In this document: positions 19,601 through 26,714 of the stretch, one piece after another
Position numbering within the stretch: position 1 is the first letter of the stretch
Layout: each line of letters starts with the position of its first letter
DNA from: Terrimonas_A sp051954695
Lineage (GTDB): Bacteria; Bacteroidota; Bacteroidia; Chitinophagales; Chitinophagaceae
NCBI GenBank assembly: GCA_051954695.1
Contig: JBQCHL010000005.1
Span: forward strand, 124,001 to 188,000
DNA length: 64,000 nt
Reading direction: 5' to 3'
Translations under genes and position numbers: made by a program
The notes under the pieces: generated by a model
The model's database searches: none
Seen by the model: only the letters and a program-made list of their open reading frames with translations
Told to the model about the DNA's origin: nothing

Positions 19601-19695
19601 CCGGTAATTTCAGCAATGGTATCAGCACTATTCAATCTATGTACGCTCCTGAGTTCAGCGCACACAGTGAAGGTGTTCGCATCACCGTTCAATAA
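13603..19695 (+). CDS. Bacterial alpha-2-macroglobulin with intact thioester motif
   Basis: 2030 residues. The signal peptide MKQFSFVALIAALFSLITMNANSQ ends near residue 24 with no lipobox. Macroglobulin-like beta domains follow, including a typical stretch at RSIYRPGQTVYFKGIVLSRN and TDNNGxF-type strands. The bait-region side includes LRTDSNGDIEFSFTMPEALTKWKFQALAHT. The thioester motif is YPYDCAEQTWNRY with Cys1484 and Gln1487, so the covalent-trap chemistry should be available. An alpha-helical thioester domain and a receptor-like C-terminal beta domain follow. Around residues 1180-1210 is a stretch DIVTVGYGVRRKMRAL with GKAAGIMV that resembles the SusC plug signature. Inferred role: periplasmic protease trap. 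No penicillin-binding-protein partner gene is adjacent. Confidence 0.93.
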   Translation: MKQFSFVALIAALFSLITMNANSQPPIKNYDAAWKKVEGFVKKGLPASALTEVKNIYTQAKKEKQDAQVIKALIYMTGLQTENRENNEVLAIAEIEKEVPGSKGAVNALLNSLLANLYWSYFQNHRWQFYQRTQTAEFKKDDIATWTAEDFHQKTSELYLRSIADKKLLQQTSLESYNAIIIKGNVRHLRPTLYDLLAFQALEYFESDERDLNRPAYTFEIDQAAAFDPAADFIHRKFETKDSLSLQYKALLIYQQLIAFHLDDKKPDALIDADLRRYEFVRQKSVHPNKEEYYFNGINHIAHQYESTPAAAQAWYLVAQYHASQGYQYAPYGDTTYRFSKLRAKEICEKVVAQKDSSEGKINAYNLLQQLKNPSLQFTIEQVNLPDQPFRALIDYRNLTTLHLRLIKSDDKLRKALENQYDESYWKTVIAAKPLRNWEQPLPDTKDLQQHKAEIKIDGLPSGEYFLIAASDEAFEKTGTLIGARRFYVSSISYINNQLDYFVLHRDNGQPLSNSTIQVWEQVYDYASSRNIKTKGAVYTTDKNGYFHLVRKGKQDNNNMGRYAYSLEITSGNEKLHIDELRNDYYYRDNPLPRNENNIFLFKDRSIYRPGQTVYFKGIVLSRNQFLRKADILQGYATIVYLRNANGETIDSLKLTTNDYGSFTGRFQLPATGLNGTYTIFTKKDQGNSYFRVEDYKRPRFYVEYEPLKGTYRVNDSIEVTGLAKAYAGNNIDGAKVKYRVVRQARFLYPWLFARWWQPPSEPLEIVHGETVTDADGKFRVKFAAIPDLKIDPKLEPAFDYVVYADITDINGETRSGEKNVSVSYKALLLKTDIPSRIAADSLNKLSIRTENNNGEFEPATVTVKITKLKEEKRLIRARLWERPDQFVMNKEEYIQYFPHDEYNDETNPASWDKENILWQKTDSVKEGMSFPVSGIKPNLGYYSVEIFTKDKNGAEVKDLKYIELFDEKSKQLGQPQYVWTQGPRPIQPGENTTLRLGTSANDVFIVQQLDKTLPGKDSADINYSFLKLNNEKKDITLSATEAERGGYGVSWAFVKHNRSYFNYVVVPVPWSNKELQIEYATYRDKTLPGSDEKWKLKISGYKNEKVAAEILASMYDASLDQFSEHTWDKPYIWTSYNQRRLWENRQNFIRIESFQRPVSYTTKDLIKDYDRLFFAQSDIVTVGYGVRRKMRALAATPSIALEGKAAGIMVDSAVQADDGVMKYSVAASSRDEEENGETGKDAANPATQIRTNFNETAFFFPDLRTDSNGDIEFSFTMPEALTKWKFQALAHTKDLAFGYSQKEIVTQKQLMVQPNPPRFLREGDQLVFNAKIVNLSEKQLSGNAELQLFNAATNEPVNTIFNNKESSKSFQVAAGQSTIVLFPLSIPSSFTEPLTWRVVAKADNFSDGEENNLPVLSNRMLVTETMSLPMRGNGTKNFSFDKLRQSASSTSLKQHSLTVEYTSNPAWYAVQALPYLMEYPYDCAEQTWNRYYANSLASFIANSAPRIRQVFEQWKNTDTAALLSNLQKNPELKSILLEETPWVLAAKTEAQQKQNIALLFDMLRMSGELNSSYEKMKQLQSSNGGFVWFKGGPDDRYMTQYIVTGIGHLIKLKGIAAGQEAKLKQVLNTAIPYLDRKIKEDYDNLVKYKTDLAKYVPDYSVIQYFYMRSFFPDYKIPAGSQKAYTYFKSRLPQNWTGRNKYMQGMTALTLHRMGDIKTPAAILKSLKETSINNEELGMYWKDANRGWWWYEAPIERQSLLIEAFSEISKDTKTVDDLRTWLLKNKQTNSWESTKATAEACYALLLQGSNWLTQEPQVSIQLGSAIVRSTDTQQEAGTGYFSKTFQPADIKPEMGNIAVTVSSAGNNTSATWGGVYWQYFEDLDKITGAATPLQLQKKLFVETNSDRGPVLTPVKDGDKLKTGDKIRVRIELRADRDMEYMHLKDMRASALEPVNVLSSYKWQDGLGYYESTRDAATHFFFDKLRKGTYVFEYSLFVTHSGNFSNGISTIQSMYAPEFSAHSEGVRITVQ

Positions 19696-19717
19696 ATTAT
19701 ACCGGAAAAGAATACAG

Positions 19718-19750
19718 GATAAGCCATTCATTTTATGTGAATGGCTTATC
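19718..19750 (+). terminator. Hairpin terminator after the alpha-2-macroglobulin gene
   Basis: GATAAGCCATTCA (19718-19730) and TGAATGGCTTATC (19738-19750) form a perfect 13-bp stem around a 7-base loop, 23 bases after the stop codon. The T-run that follows is weak. An ATG at 19741 falls inside the 3' arm, which argues against it as the start of the next gene. Confidence 0.7.
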
Positions 19751-19758
19751 TTCATTTT

Positions 19759-20409
19759 ATGATGATCTGCCGCCTGATCACCGGACTCTGCTTATTGGCC
19801 TTATTTTCCTGCAAAACCACCAGCCATGTTACCGGTATTTATCACGCCGATAAAAATACCGGCGCGCAATTATTGTTAAAAACCGACAGCACATTTGAAT
19901 GGATATACCCCGGAAGCAAAGCCGTTGAGATCGGCACGGACAACACTTCACGCAACCTGTTTTATTACACCGATGGTAAATGGAAGTTGGAACGGGGGCG
20001 ACTGTTACTCAAATCTTTCCCGAGCGATGATCCGTACATAAACACTATGGCAAATGATTCAATCAGCCGGTTTACTTCCATTTCTTCTTTCAATTTCTGG
20101 AACCGTTATGGAGAGCAGGTAAATATCAGATCTATCCAATTGCCACGGGCAAAGCCTAAACCCCATTTTGGCAATACGCTTTACTTCTTTGCTCAGGATT
20201 TCCAAAAGAACGATACACTGGTCTTCTACCTGGATGGCTACCGCTCATTTACATATCCAGGCAGCATACCTGCAACAATAGGGAACAATATTCACAAGAT
20301 CACATTGTACGAACCATATTCTGAACCGGGGAAAACAGTTGTGAAAATTAAAGGCAAAAGACTGTACGCAAACGGTGCGTATTACGCCAGAAAAAATAGA
20401 TCGGAGTAA
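19759..20409 (+). CDS. Lipoprotein of unknown function
   Basis: 216 residues from ATG 19759 (19762 is an alternative). The 19741 ATG lies in the terminator hairpin. MMICRLITGLCLLALFSCKTTSHV is a lipoprotein signal with Cys after LFS. The mature protein has repeated strand-like hydrophobic/polar patterns (LLLKTDSTFEWIYPGSKAVEIG, GKWKLERGRLLLKSFPSDD) suggesting a beta-rich fold, but no family could be named. The gene is followed by the long palindrome at 20425. Confidence 0.78.
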   Translation: MMICRLITGLCLLALFSCKTTSHVTGIYHADKNTGAQLLLKTDSTFEWIYPGSKAVEIGTDNTSRNLFYYTDGKWKLERGRLLLKSFPSDDPYINTMANDSISRFTSISSFNFWNRYGEQVNIRSIQLPRAKPKPHFGNTLYFFAQDFQKNDTLVFYLDGYRSFTYPGSIPATIGNNIHKITLYEPYSEPGKTVVKIKGKRLYANGAYYARKNRSE

Positions 20410-20424
20410 TTCTCACTAAAATAT

Positions 20425-20488
20425 CCCTTCCCGTCCTTCCCGCCTTACCGGTAAATTTTTACCGGTAAGGCGGGAAGGACGGGAAGGG
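20425..20488. repeat. Intergenic palindrome, CCTTCCCG family, copy 2 (31-bp perfect arms)
   Basis: Arms 20425-20455 and 20458-20488 are perfectly complementary over 31 bases around a TT loop. The ends read CCCTTCCCGTCC and the centre ACCGGTAAATTTTTACCGGT. It shares the CCTTCCCGTC and GTAAATTTTT words with the element at 1111-1170 but is longer and perfect. It lies between two co-directional genes and would be an extremely stable hairpin if transcribed. Confidence 0.95.
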
Positions 20489-20521
20489 TGGACTAAAATA
20501 GATTTTGTTTTATTTGTTGGG

Positions 20522-20529
20522 TATTTTTG
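20522..20529 (+). promoter_or_regulatory. Promoter -7 element adjacent to the FAD oxidoreductase start (possible leaderless transcript)
   Basis: TATTTTTG matches TAnnTTTG exactly and its final G is five bases before the ATG at 20534, the same geometry as at 2882/2887. The upstream TTTG (20504-20507) is only 14 bases away, shorter than usual, so the -33 element is uncertain. Confidence 0.5.
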
Positions 20530-20533
20530 TTCA

Positions 20534-21598
20534 ATGACAACTGATTTCCTGATTATCGGACAGGGCGTATGCGGCACTTTCCTTTCTTACTATTTGCAGA
20601 AAGAAGGAAAGTCGGTGATAGTAATGGATGATGCTTATCCTGACAGCCCTTCCCGCATTGCGGCCGGCATTATCAACCCGGTTACTGGTCGCCGCCTTGT
20701 TACGGTCTGGAAAGTAGAAGAAGTATTACCGTATGCCTGGCAGGCATATACAGAGATCGGAACTGAATTGTCAATCAATGCCATTTCCCAAAAGAATATT
20801 ATTGATTTCTTCCCCAATCCTTTTATGCGGGAAAGCTTTTTGCAAAAGATTGAAACAGGCGATCAATATGTTCATGCTTATCCCGAACAAAACCATTTCA
20901 ATACTTTCTTTAAGTATGAATTTGGCTGTGGTGAAATAAGGCCTGTGTATACGGCACATCTCGACAGCCTGTTGCCTGCATGGCGTAAAGTGCTGGATGC
21001 TGCGGGCTTTTTGCGGGAAGAAAGTTTTGATATCACCGCATTAAAGGTATCATCTGATCATATTCATTACAAGGATATCACAGCCGGGAAAATCATTTTC
21101 TGTGATGGACCTGCCGGTTTCGACAACCCTTATTTCAAACAATTACCTTTTGCACCTAATAAAGGTGAAGCACTGATTGCTGAAATACCCGGCCTGCCTG
21201 AACATAATATTTATAAGAAATCCATGATGCTGGTGCCCCTTCCGGAAAAAGATCTTTTCTGGATCGGCGCCAGTTATGTATGGGATTTTGATGACCCGGG
21301 ACCAACTGCTGTATTCCGCGAGAACACAGAAAAGGTATTGAAAGAATGGTTGAAAATCCCTTTCAAAATTGTTGCCCATCGTTCAGGGTTACGGCCGGCC
21401 ACCCTTGAGCGAAGGCCATTTGCAGGTTTGCATCCATTGCATTCTTCCATCGGCATATTAAATGGCATGGGCACTAAAGGGTGTTCTTTAGCTCCTTTCT
21501 TTGCAAAGCAATTGACCGAGTATCTTTTGTATGATCTGCCAATAGCGAAAGATGCTGATGTTAGAAGGTTTGAGAAGATACTCAGTCGCGCTAATTAA
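20534..21598 (+). CDS. FAD-dependent oxidoreductase of the DAO superfamily
   Basis: 354 residues. The N-terminal FAD fold DFLIIGQGVCGTFLSYYLQKEGKSVIVMDD (GxGxxG followed by an acidic strand end) and the IAAGIINPVTGRRL segment are typical of the D-amino-acid oxidase/glycine oxidase superfamily. The C-terminus has GLRPATLERRPFAGLHP and a LNGMGTKGCSLAPFFAKQL stretch, the second FAD-contact region. Length is normal. Substrate unknown; an amine or imino acid is inferred from the family. The end overlaps the convergent M90 peptidase gene by eight bases. Confidence 0.85.
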   Translation: MTTDFLIIGQGVCGTFLSYYLQKEGKSVIVMDDAYPDSPSRIAAGIINPVTGRRLVTVWKVEEVLPYAWQAYTEIGTELSINAISQKNIIDFFPNPFMRESFLQKIETGDQYVHAYPEQNHFNTFFKYEFGCGEIRPVYTAHLDSLLPAWRKVLDAAGFLREESFDITALKVSSDHIHYKDITAGKIIFCDGPAGFDNPYFKQLPFAPNKGEALIAEIPGLPEHNIYKKSMMLVPLPEKDLFWIGASYVWDFDDPGPTAVFRENTEKVLKEWLKIPFKIVAHRSGLRPATLERRPFAGLHPLHSSIGILNGMGTKGCSLAPFFAKQLTEYLLYDLPIAKDADVRRFEKILSRAN

Positions 21599-22391
21599 GC
21601 AATTTTTCCTTTGTTCCCGGATCCTGGTTAAGCACCCTGCATAAAGCATCATACAGGTCAGGCATATTCTGTTTCAAACCGGAAGGATTTTCAAAAAAGG
21701 CCTCTACGCTTACAGCCCAGAACTCGTGCATATTACTGAATGCATAACTGCGCAGGTAACTGCGGCGACGTGTGATCACGTCTGCCAGTATCTGCCCGGT
21801 GCTGGTAGAGAACTTTTCGTAATTGAGCCGGAAATGAAGATCGGCCCCGTATTGAGCAAAGAAATTATTGTGCAATAACGCATGTGCCATTTCATGCACA
21901 GCTACATTGATATTATCATTCTTGCTTTTATAGGAATATCCATACAGGAAATGCTTCCAGGATAGATAAATTCCATCCGGCGCAACATGCCCTATGTACA
22001 ATTCATCATCATTGTCCATGTGATAAGCATCTGCAAGTATATAGATATCCTTGAAATAGGAAAGATGATAATTCTTTAAACCGAACGTTACTTGTATAGC
22101 AGAAGAGCTGACCAGCACAGCCGTGTCTTCATTATTCTCCAGCCCGATATAATGAAATCGCTTTTGCGATCTGAACTGATATACCCTTTGTACGAATTTC
22201 TTTTTTGATTCAGGTGAAAGATCATTGAAGTAAGAGAAAACGCTTCCGATAACAAACGAATAATGATTGAATGTAGCTTCATCAACCTCCGCTTCCTCAG
22301 CCGGGGTGGCTGATACTCTTGGTGGTACACGCGCAAATAACTTATTCAGCCTTCGCAGGAGTGATTGCATAATAGCGTACGGTTGATTCAT
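21591..22391 (-). CDS. Zinc-dependent peptidase of the MtfA/M90 family
   Basis: 266 residues from ATG 22391; an in-frame TTG at 22421 was not preferred. The zinc motif HEMAHAL in NVAVHEMAHALLHNNFF is intact, with a downstream RRSYLRSYAFSNMHEFWAVSVEAFFENP stretch that supplies the third ligand region (Glu in AVSVEAFFE). The family includes MtfA, a cytosolic metallopeptidase that links to the glucose phosphotransferase regulator Mlc in E. coli. No Mlc homolog is visible here, so that role cannot be transferred. It converges with and overlaps the FAD oxidoreductase by eight bases. Confidence 0.85.
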   Translation of the reverse strand: MNQPYAIMQSLLRRLNKLFARVPPRVSATPAEEAEVDEATFNHYSFVIGSVFSYFNDLSPESKKKFVQRVYQFRSQKRFHYIGLENNEDTAVLVSSSAIQVTFGLKNYHLSYFKDIYILADAYHMDNDDELYIGHVAPDGIYLSWKHFLYGYSYKSKNDNINVAVHEMAHALLHNNFFAQYGADLHFRLNYEKFSTSTGQILADVITRRRSYLRSYAFSNMHEFWAVSVEAFFENPSGLKQNMPDLYDALCRVLNQDPGTKEKLLN

Positions 22392-22628
22392 AAATGTAAT
22401 CCACGAACGTGTTATATGCAAGCGTCCCGCAGTATTTCCACATCCGTAAATCTACGATACAGACAAGCCAACTGGTAAAGTGGAGCTGGTCATCTGCCTG
22501 GTTTACTTATAGATAACGGCGTTTCCCCGTCAAGATTGTTAAAGGCACTTAATATCCGTGATTTTGTTGATCATCCGGGCCTTAGAAGCCAAATTTGAAA
22601 CGCCTCCTGTCAAAACGCCTGTCTTTCT

Positions 22629-22636
22629 TATCTTTG
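22629..22636 (+). promoter_or_regulatory. Promoter -7 element of aspS
   Basis: TATCTTTG matches TAnnTTTG exactly, 61 bases before the aspS start. The position expected for -33 reads CCTG rather than TTTG. The leader that follows contains a small GC-rich stem GCCCGGCACCGGGC. Confidence 0.5.
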
Positions 22637-22696
22637 CGCCCATTAAAAGCCCGGCACCGGGCGTTTTCAACTTCTAAGCGTTATACCATATATATT

Positions 22697-24523
22697 ATGT
22701 ACAGAACGAACACCTGTGGCGAATTAAGAATCAGCGATGTTTCCAAACAAGTAACCCTGGCTGGCTGGGTACAAACCGTCCGTAAGTTCGGGGCTATCAC
22801 TTTTGTTGACCTCCGCGACCGGTACGGTATTACACAGCTTTTATTTGGCGAGGAGCTGAATAAACAACTGGAAGAAAACCCTTTGGGAAGGGAATTCGTG
22901 ATGCAGGCAACCGGTACCGTGCAGGAAAGGACTAACAAAAACCCCCAATTACCCACCGGTGATATCGAGATCATTATTACCTCTTTTAAAATATTGAATA
23001 AATCGGCCGTTCCTCCTTTCACCATCCAGGATGAAACGGATGGCGGTGACGACCTGCGTATGAAGTACCGCTTTCTTGACCTGCGCAGGAATGCAGTCAA
23101 GAAAAACCTGGAACTGCGTTATGCCGTGAACCGTGCTGCAAGAAATTATCTGCATAACAAGGGTTTCATGGATATTGAAACTCCTTTTCTCATCAAATCC
23201 ACACCCGAAGGCGCCCGCGATTTTGTAGTGCCTTCCCGTATGAACCCGGGTCAGTTTTATGCATTGCCTCAATCGCCACAAACATTCAAACAATTATTGA
23301 TGGTGAGCGGATACGACAGGTATTACCAGATCGTTAAATGCTTTAGGGATGAAGATCTCCGTGCTGATCGTCAGCCTGAATTCACCCAGATCGATTGTGA
23401 AATGGCTTTTGTAGAGCAGGAAGATATCCTTGCAATGTTTGAAGGCATGGTCAAATCCGTTTTTAAAGAAGTAAAAGGGATAGACTATACTGAAACAGTG
23501 CAGCGCATGAGCTGGGAAGATGCTATGTGGCAATATGGTAATGACAAACCTGATATCCGTTTTGGCATGTCGTTGCTCAACTTGAAAAAACCATCTTCCG
23601 TTTATACAAACAAACAGGACAATGCTGCACTGATCAATGGTGCAGACTTTAAAGTGTTTGATGAAGCAGAAACGGTACTTGCCATTGCAGTACCCGGTTG
23701 CAGTGAATACAGCCGCAAACAAACAGATGAGCTGACTGAATGGGTGAAGCGCCCACAGATCGGGATGAAGGGCCTCGTGTTCATTAAAGTCAACACTGAT
23801 GGCACTTACAAAAGCAGTGTCGATAAATTTTATTCTGAAGAAAGATTGAAAGCGATCGCCGATGCTGCCGGTGCACAATCCGGCGATCTCATACTGATAC
23901 TGGCAGGCAATGAAGAGCGGACCCGTAAAGCTATCAGTGAATTGCGTCTTGAAATGGGTAAACGCCTCGGCTTACGCAAAGACAATGAGTTTAAGTTGTT
24001 GTGGGTGCTCGACTTCCCCTTGTTTGAGTATGATGAAGAAGGAAATCGCTGGGTAGCCCGTCACCATCCATTCACTTCACCTAAGCCTTCTGATATTGAA
24101 ACAATGATCTCCAACAACCCGGTGATCACCAATGCAGCAGAATATCTTAAACATCCTTATGCCAATATCAAAGCCAATGCTTATGATATGGTATTAAATG
24201 GTAACGAGATCGGTGGTGGCTCTATCCGTATCTATCAACGCGAGCTGCAGGAAAAAATGTTTGAAGCATTGGGAATGGACAAAGAAGAGCAACTGCATAA
24301 GTTCGGCTTCCTGCTGGGTGCATTTGAATATGGTGCTCCTCCACACGGCGGTATTGCTTTTGGCTTCGATCGCCTTTGCGCTATTCTCGGCGGTAGCGAA
24401 AGCATCCGCGATTTCATCGCTTTCCCTAAAAATAATAGTGGCCGCGATGTAATGCTGGATGCACCTGCAACGATTGATGAGAAACAGTTTGAGGAACTAC
24501 AGATCAGGCTCGATCTAAAATAG
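22697..24523 (+). CDS. aspS: Aspartate--tRNA ligase
   Basis: 608 residues from ATG 22697 (MYRTNTCGELRISD); the longer frame starting at 22595 spans the promoter and was rejected. Charges tRNA-Asp. Seen: the N-terminal OB-fold anticodon-binding domain (VTLAGWVQTVRKFGAITFVDLRDRYG), class II motif 2 (FRDEDLRADRQPEFTQIDCEM), the bacterial GAD insertion in the middle, and motif 3 (GIAFGFDRLCAILGG). Length is normal for the bacterial enzyme. The 3' end overlaps the convergent methyltransferase gene by nine bases, so no terminator separates them. Confidence 0.97.
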   Translation: MYRTNTCGELRISDVSKQVTLAGWVQTVRKFGAITFVDLRDRYGITQLLFGEELNKQLEENPLGREFVMQATGTVQERTNKNPQLPTGDIEIIITSFKILNKSAVPPFTIQDETDGGDDLRMKYRFLDLRRNAVKKNLELRYAVNRAARNYLHNKGFMDIETPFLIKSTPEGARDFVVPSRMNPGQFYALPQSPQTFKQLLMVSGYDRYYQIVKCFRDEDLRADRQPEFTQIDCEMAFVEQEDILAMFEGMVKSVFKEVKGIDYTETVQRMSWEDAMWQYGNDKPDIRFGMSLLNLKKPSSVYTNKQDNAALINGADFKVFDEAETVLAIAVPGCSEYSRKQTDELTEWVKRPQIGMKGLVFIKVNTDGTYKSSVDKFYSEERLKAIADAAGAQSGDLILILAGNEERTRKAISELRLEMGKRLGLRKDNEFKLLWVLDFPLFEYDEEGNRWVARHHPFTSPKPSDIETMISNNPVITNAAEYLKHPYANIKANAYDMVLNGNEIGGGSIRIYQRELQEKMFEALGMDKEEQLHKFGFLLGAFEYGAPPHGGIAFGFDRLCAILGGSESIRDFIAFPKNNSGRDVMLDAPATIDEKQFEELQIRLDLK

Positions 24524-25393
24524 CCCAAATACTTTCCTGTCTTTCTTCTTTCGAATAATAAGTCCGATAGAAGTAACCACGTATTCGTTCAACTGAAGTT
24601 TCAGGTGAACATCCTGTTTGTATGGATATACATCTACCATGAAATCTTCAGGAAGGCCGCCCAATGAATAATCGAGCTCTTCCACAAAATGTCCTTCTGC
24701 ACGGAGTTGCTCAGCTAATTTTTCCAGGTCGCGCATACGGAAGATCACCGTATTGCCGGTATCCAATGTTTTTTCATTGGAAGAAATATTGAACTCGGTG
24801 GTATGCACAGCCCATCCGCCTGGCTTTAGGGTGTTCATCTGGTTGAGAAGAAAATCCAATCCTCTTTCAATGCTTCCCAGGTGCTCAAAGGAGCAACTGG
24901 ACCAGGTAAAATCAAACTCTCTTAAACTGGAAGGGATATTGTTCATATCAACAGGGCGGTATTGAACATGCTCACGCAAAGTATTATCATCGGTGATGCC
25001 TCTTTTGTTAAGCGATTCAAGTCCGAAACAAAGCTGGTCGCCATTCTCCCACCCCTTCTCTTTTCCTTCTTCAGGGAAAATATCGGTAGCAGTAATATCA
25101 CAACCATAATTGGCCATCACAGAGGGCAGAGGCTCTGAGCCTACTGCAAATACTAAACCTTTACGACCTTTAGCAATACAGCCTCTTTCCCAAAGTGATT
25201 GAAGAATATAAGTGTATTCCCATTGCTTACGGTGAAACCGCGGGACCTCATGTATTTCTGAAGCCCAGCGTTTATACCAATCGGTTTGCCAATCTTTTGC
25301 TTTGCAGAGTTCAGACCTGCGTCTTCCTGCATCAAATATGAGGGAGGTATTCCATTCGCGTGTTTCTATAGGTGTTGTAGTTTCATTCCACAT
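24515..25393 (-). CDS. SAM-dependent methyltransferase
   Basis: 292 residues from ATG 25393, which lies four bases after the stop codon of the upstream glycosyltransferase gene; a longer frame would overlap that gene. Class I methyltransferase pattern: VFAVGSEPLPSVMANYGCDITATDIF (motif I and the acidic end of strand 2), FDFTWSSCSFEHLGS (motif IV region) and LKPGGWAVHTTEFN (motif V/VI). The FAVGSEPLPS loop is a variant of the usual GxGxG. It is in an operon with a GT4 glycosyltransferase, so a sugar or glycolipid methylation is inferred. Confidence 0.85.
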   Translation of the reverse strand: MWNETTTPIETREWNTSLIFDAGRRRSELCKAKDWQTDWYKRWASEIHEVPRFHRKQWEYTYILQSLWERGCIAKGRKGLVFAVGSEPLPSVMANYGCDITATDIFPEEGKEKGWENGDQLCFGLESLNKRGITDDNTLREHVQYRPVDMNNIPSSLREFDFTWSSCSFEHLGSIERGLDFLLNQMNTLKPGGWAVHTTEFNISSNEKTLDTGNTVIFRMRDLEKLAEQLRAEGHFVEELDYSLGGLPEDFMVDVYPYKQDVHLKLQLNEYVVTSIGLIIRKKKDRKVFGLF

Positions 25394-25397
25394 ATAA

Positions 25398-26462
25398 TTA
25401 CAAGAGGGTTTGGTACACTTCAAGATATTTTTTTGTATTCTTTTGCCAATCAAACAATTTACTTCTGTCGATCAAAGCGCCTGACATATTCTCCCGCTTA
25501 TATCGTTGCATACCTTCGTGAAAAATCTTTCGCATATACTCCCTTTCAAATGATGAAAAATAAAAAGCAAGATCACCCCCGATCTCTGGTAATGATGTTC
25601 GATCGGAAAGAAATAAAGGTTTCCCGAATTGCATAGCTTCTACTACCGGAAAGCCAAAACCTTCAGCCAGGGAAGGATGTACAAAAGCGGTACAATTCCG
25701 GAGGTACCATGCTTTCTCTTCTTCAGATATCGGGCCAGGTAAATGCACCCGATGATCAATGCCCATAGCGATAGCTCCCCTGCGAATTGATTCAACATAG
25801 TCGGTCTCATCCAGCCGGCCGGCAATTACAAGGTCCATCTCGCTGTCCTTTACCAATGAAAGTAACACATGGTAATTTTTTTTCCGATTCACATATCCCA
25901 TGCCAAACATGAAAGGCCCGCCGGGGCGACAGGAAGAAAGCGGCGGACGAGGGTCGAGCACACGCTGTGTTCCATTATGAATAACATATACAGGCCGGTT
26001 ACCTACATCGCAATTTTTCAGCACATCATTCCTGCAAAATTCAGACACGCACACAATAGCATCGCTTCTGTCTATCAGCGACTGTGTATGTGCAATACTT
26101 TTCTGTTGCTCTTTCAGCGGCTTGCCTTCATGCAGTGAGTTAAGATCATGTATCGTTAAAAGGACCTTGATATTCCGGTATCTTTTTCTGTCGGGGATAA
26201 TGCGGCCTGACTGAAAAGGAGCATGCCATATCCTGCATTGGTTCAGGAAAGGTTTATAATACCGGTGAAATGATCGCTCTACAATATTGTTTGTCCTGTA
26301 CTTAAAAGTATTTATTTCAGAGCGTGGTATATAATGCCTGATCTTTATATCAGAGTTTCCGGCCACATGGTCCTGGACATGATTGCCCAGATTCAAACAG
26401 TAATAATATAATCCGGAATTAGGAAACCGCATTAAGTCGCAATCAAGAATTACTTCGTTCAT
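25398..26462 (-). CDS. Glycosyltransferase, GT4 family (paralog A)
   Basis: 354 residues from ATG 26462; the longer TTG start at 26477 was rejected. A GT-B enzyme: N-terminal domain with DLMRFPNSGLYYYCLNLGNHV and VLLTIHDLNSLHEGK, and C-terminal donor-binding domain with FMFGMGYVNRKKNYHVLL and the E-x7-E motif EGFGFPVVEAMQFGKP. It forms a two-gene operon with the downstream methyltransferase. It is a close relative of the divergently transcribed glycosyltransferase at 26715 (same GLYxYxLNLG and IDRSDAIVC words). Donor and acceptor are unknown. Confidence 0.92.
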   Translation of the reverse strand: MNEVILDCDLMRFPNSGLYYYCLNLGNHVQDHVAGNSDIKIRHYIPRSEINTFKYRTNNIVERSFHRYYKPFLNQCRIWHAPFQSGRIIPDRKRYRNIKVLLTIHDLNSLHEGKPLKEQQKSIAHTQSLIDRSDAIVCVSEFCRNDVLKNCDVGNRPVYVIHNGTQRVLDPRPPLSSCRPGGPFMFGMGYVNRKKNYHVLLSLVKDSEMDLVIAGRLDETDYVESIRRGAIAMGIDHRVHLPGPISEEEKAWYLRNCTAFVHPSLAEGFGFPVVEAMQFGKPLFLSDRTSLPEIGGDLAFYFSSFEREYMRKIFHEGMQRYKRENMSGALIDRSKLFDWQKNTKKYLEVYQTLL

Positions 26463-26714
26463 AAAAATTTGATTCAATCAAGTGGCAGCAAAACTCATCA
26501 TATTTCCTGCCACTTTCATTTTAACAAACCATTTTTTAAAATCTTTATGACTATAAATTTTTTTTATGATGACGAAGCAACGGTACATGTGAACTCGGTG
26601 TCAGGCTCTGGAATCTGCTGATCTGTACCTATGATACGGTATGGATTTTGCAAGGAGTTCATATCATGCTTGCAACCGGACTCCACTAATTTTATTCATC
26701 TCCAACTATCTTGT

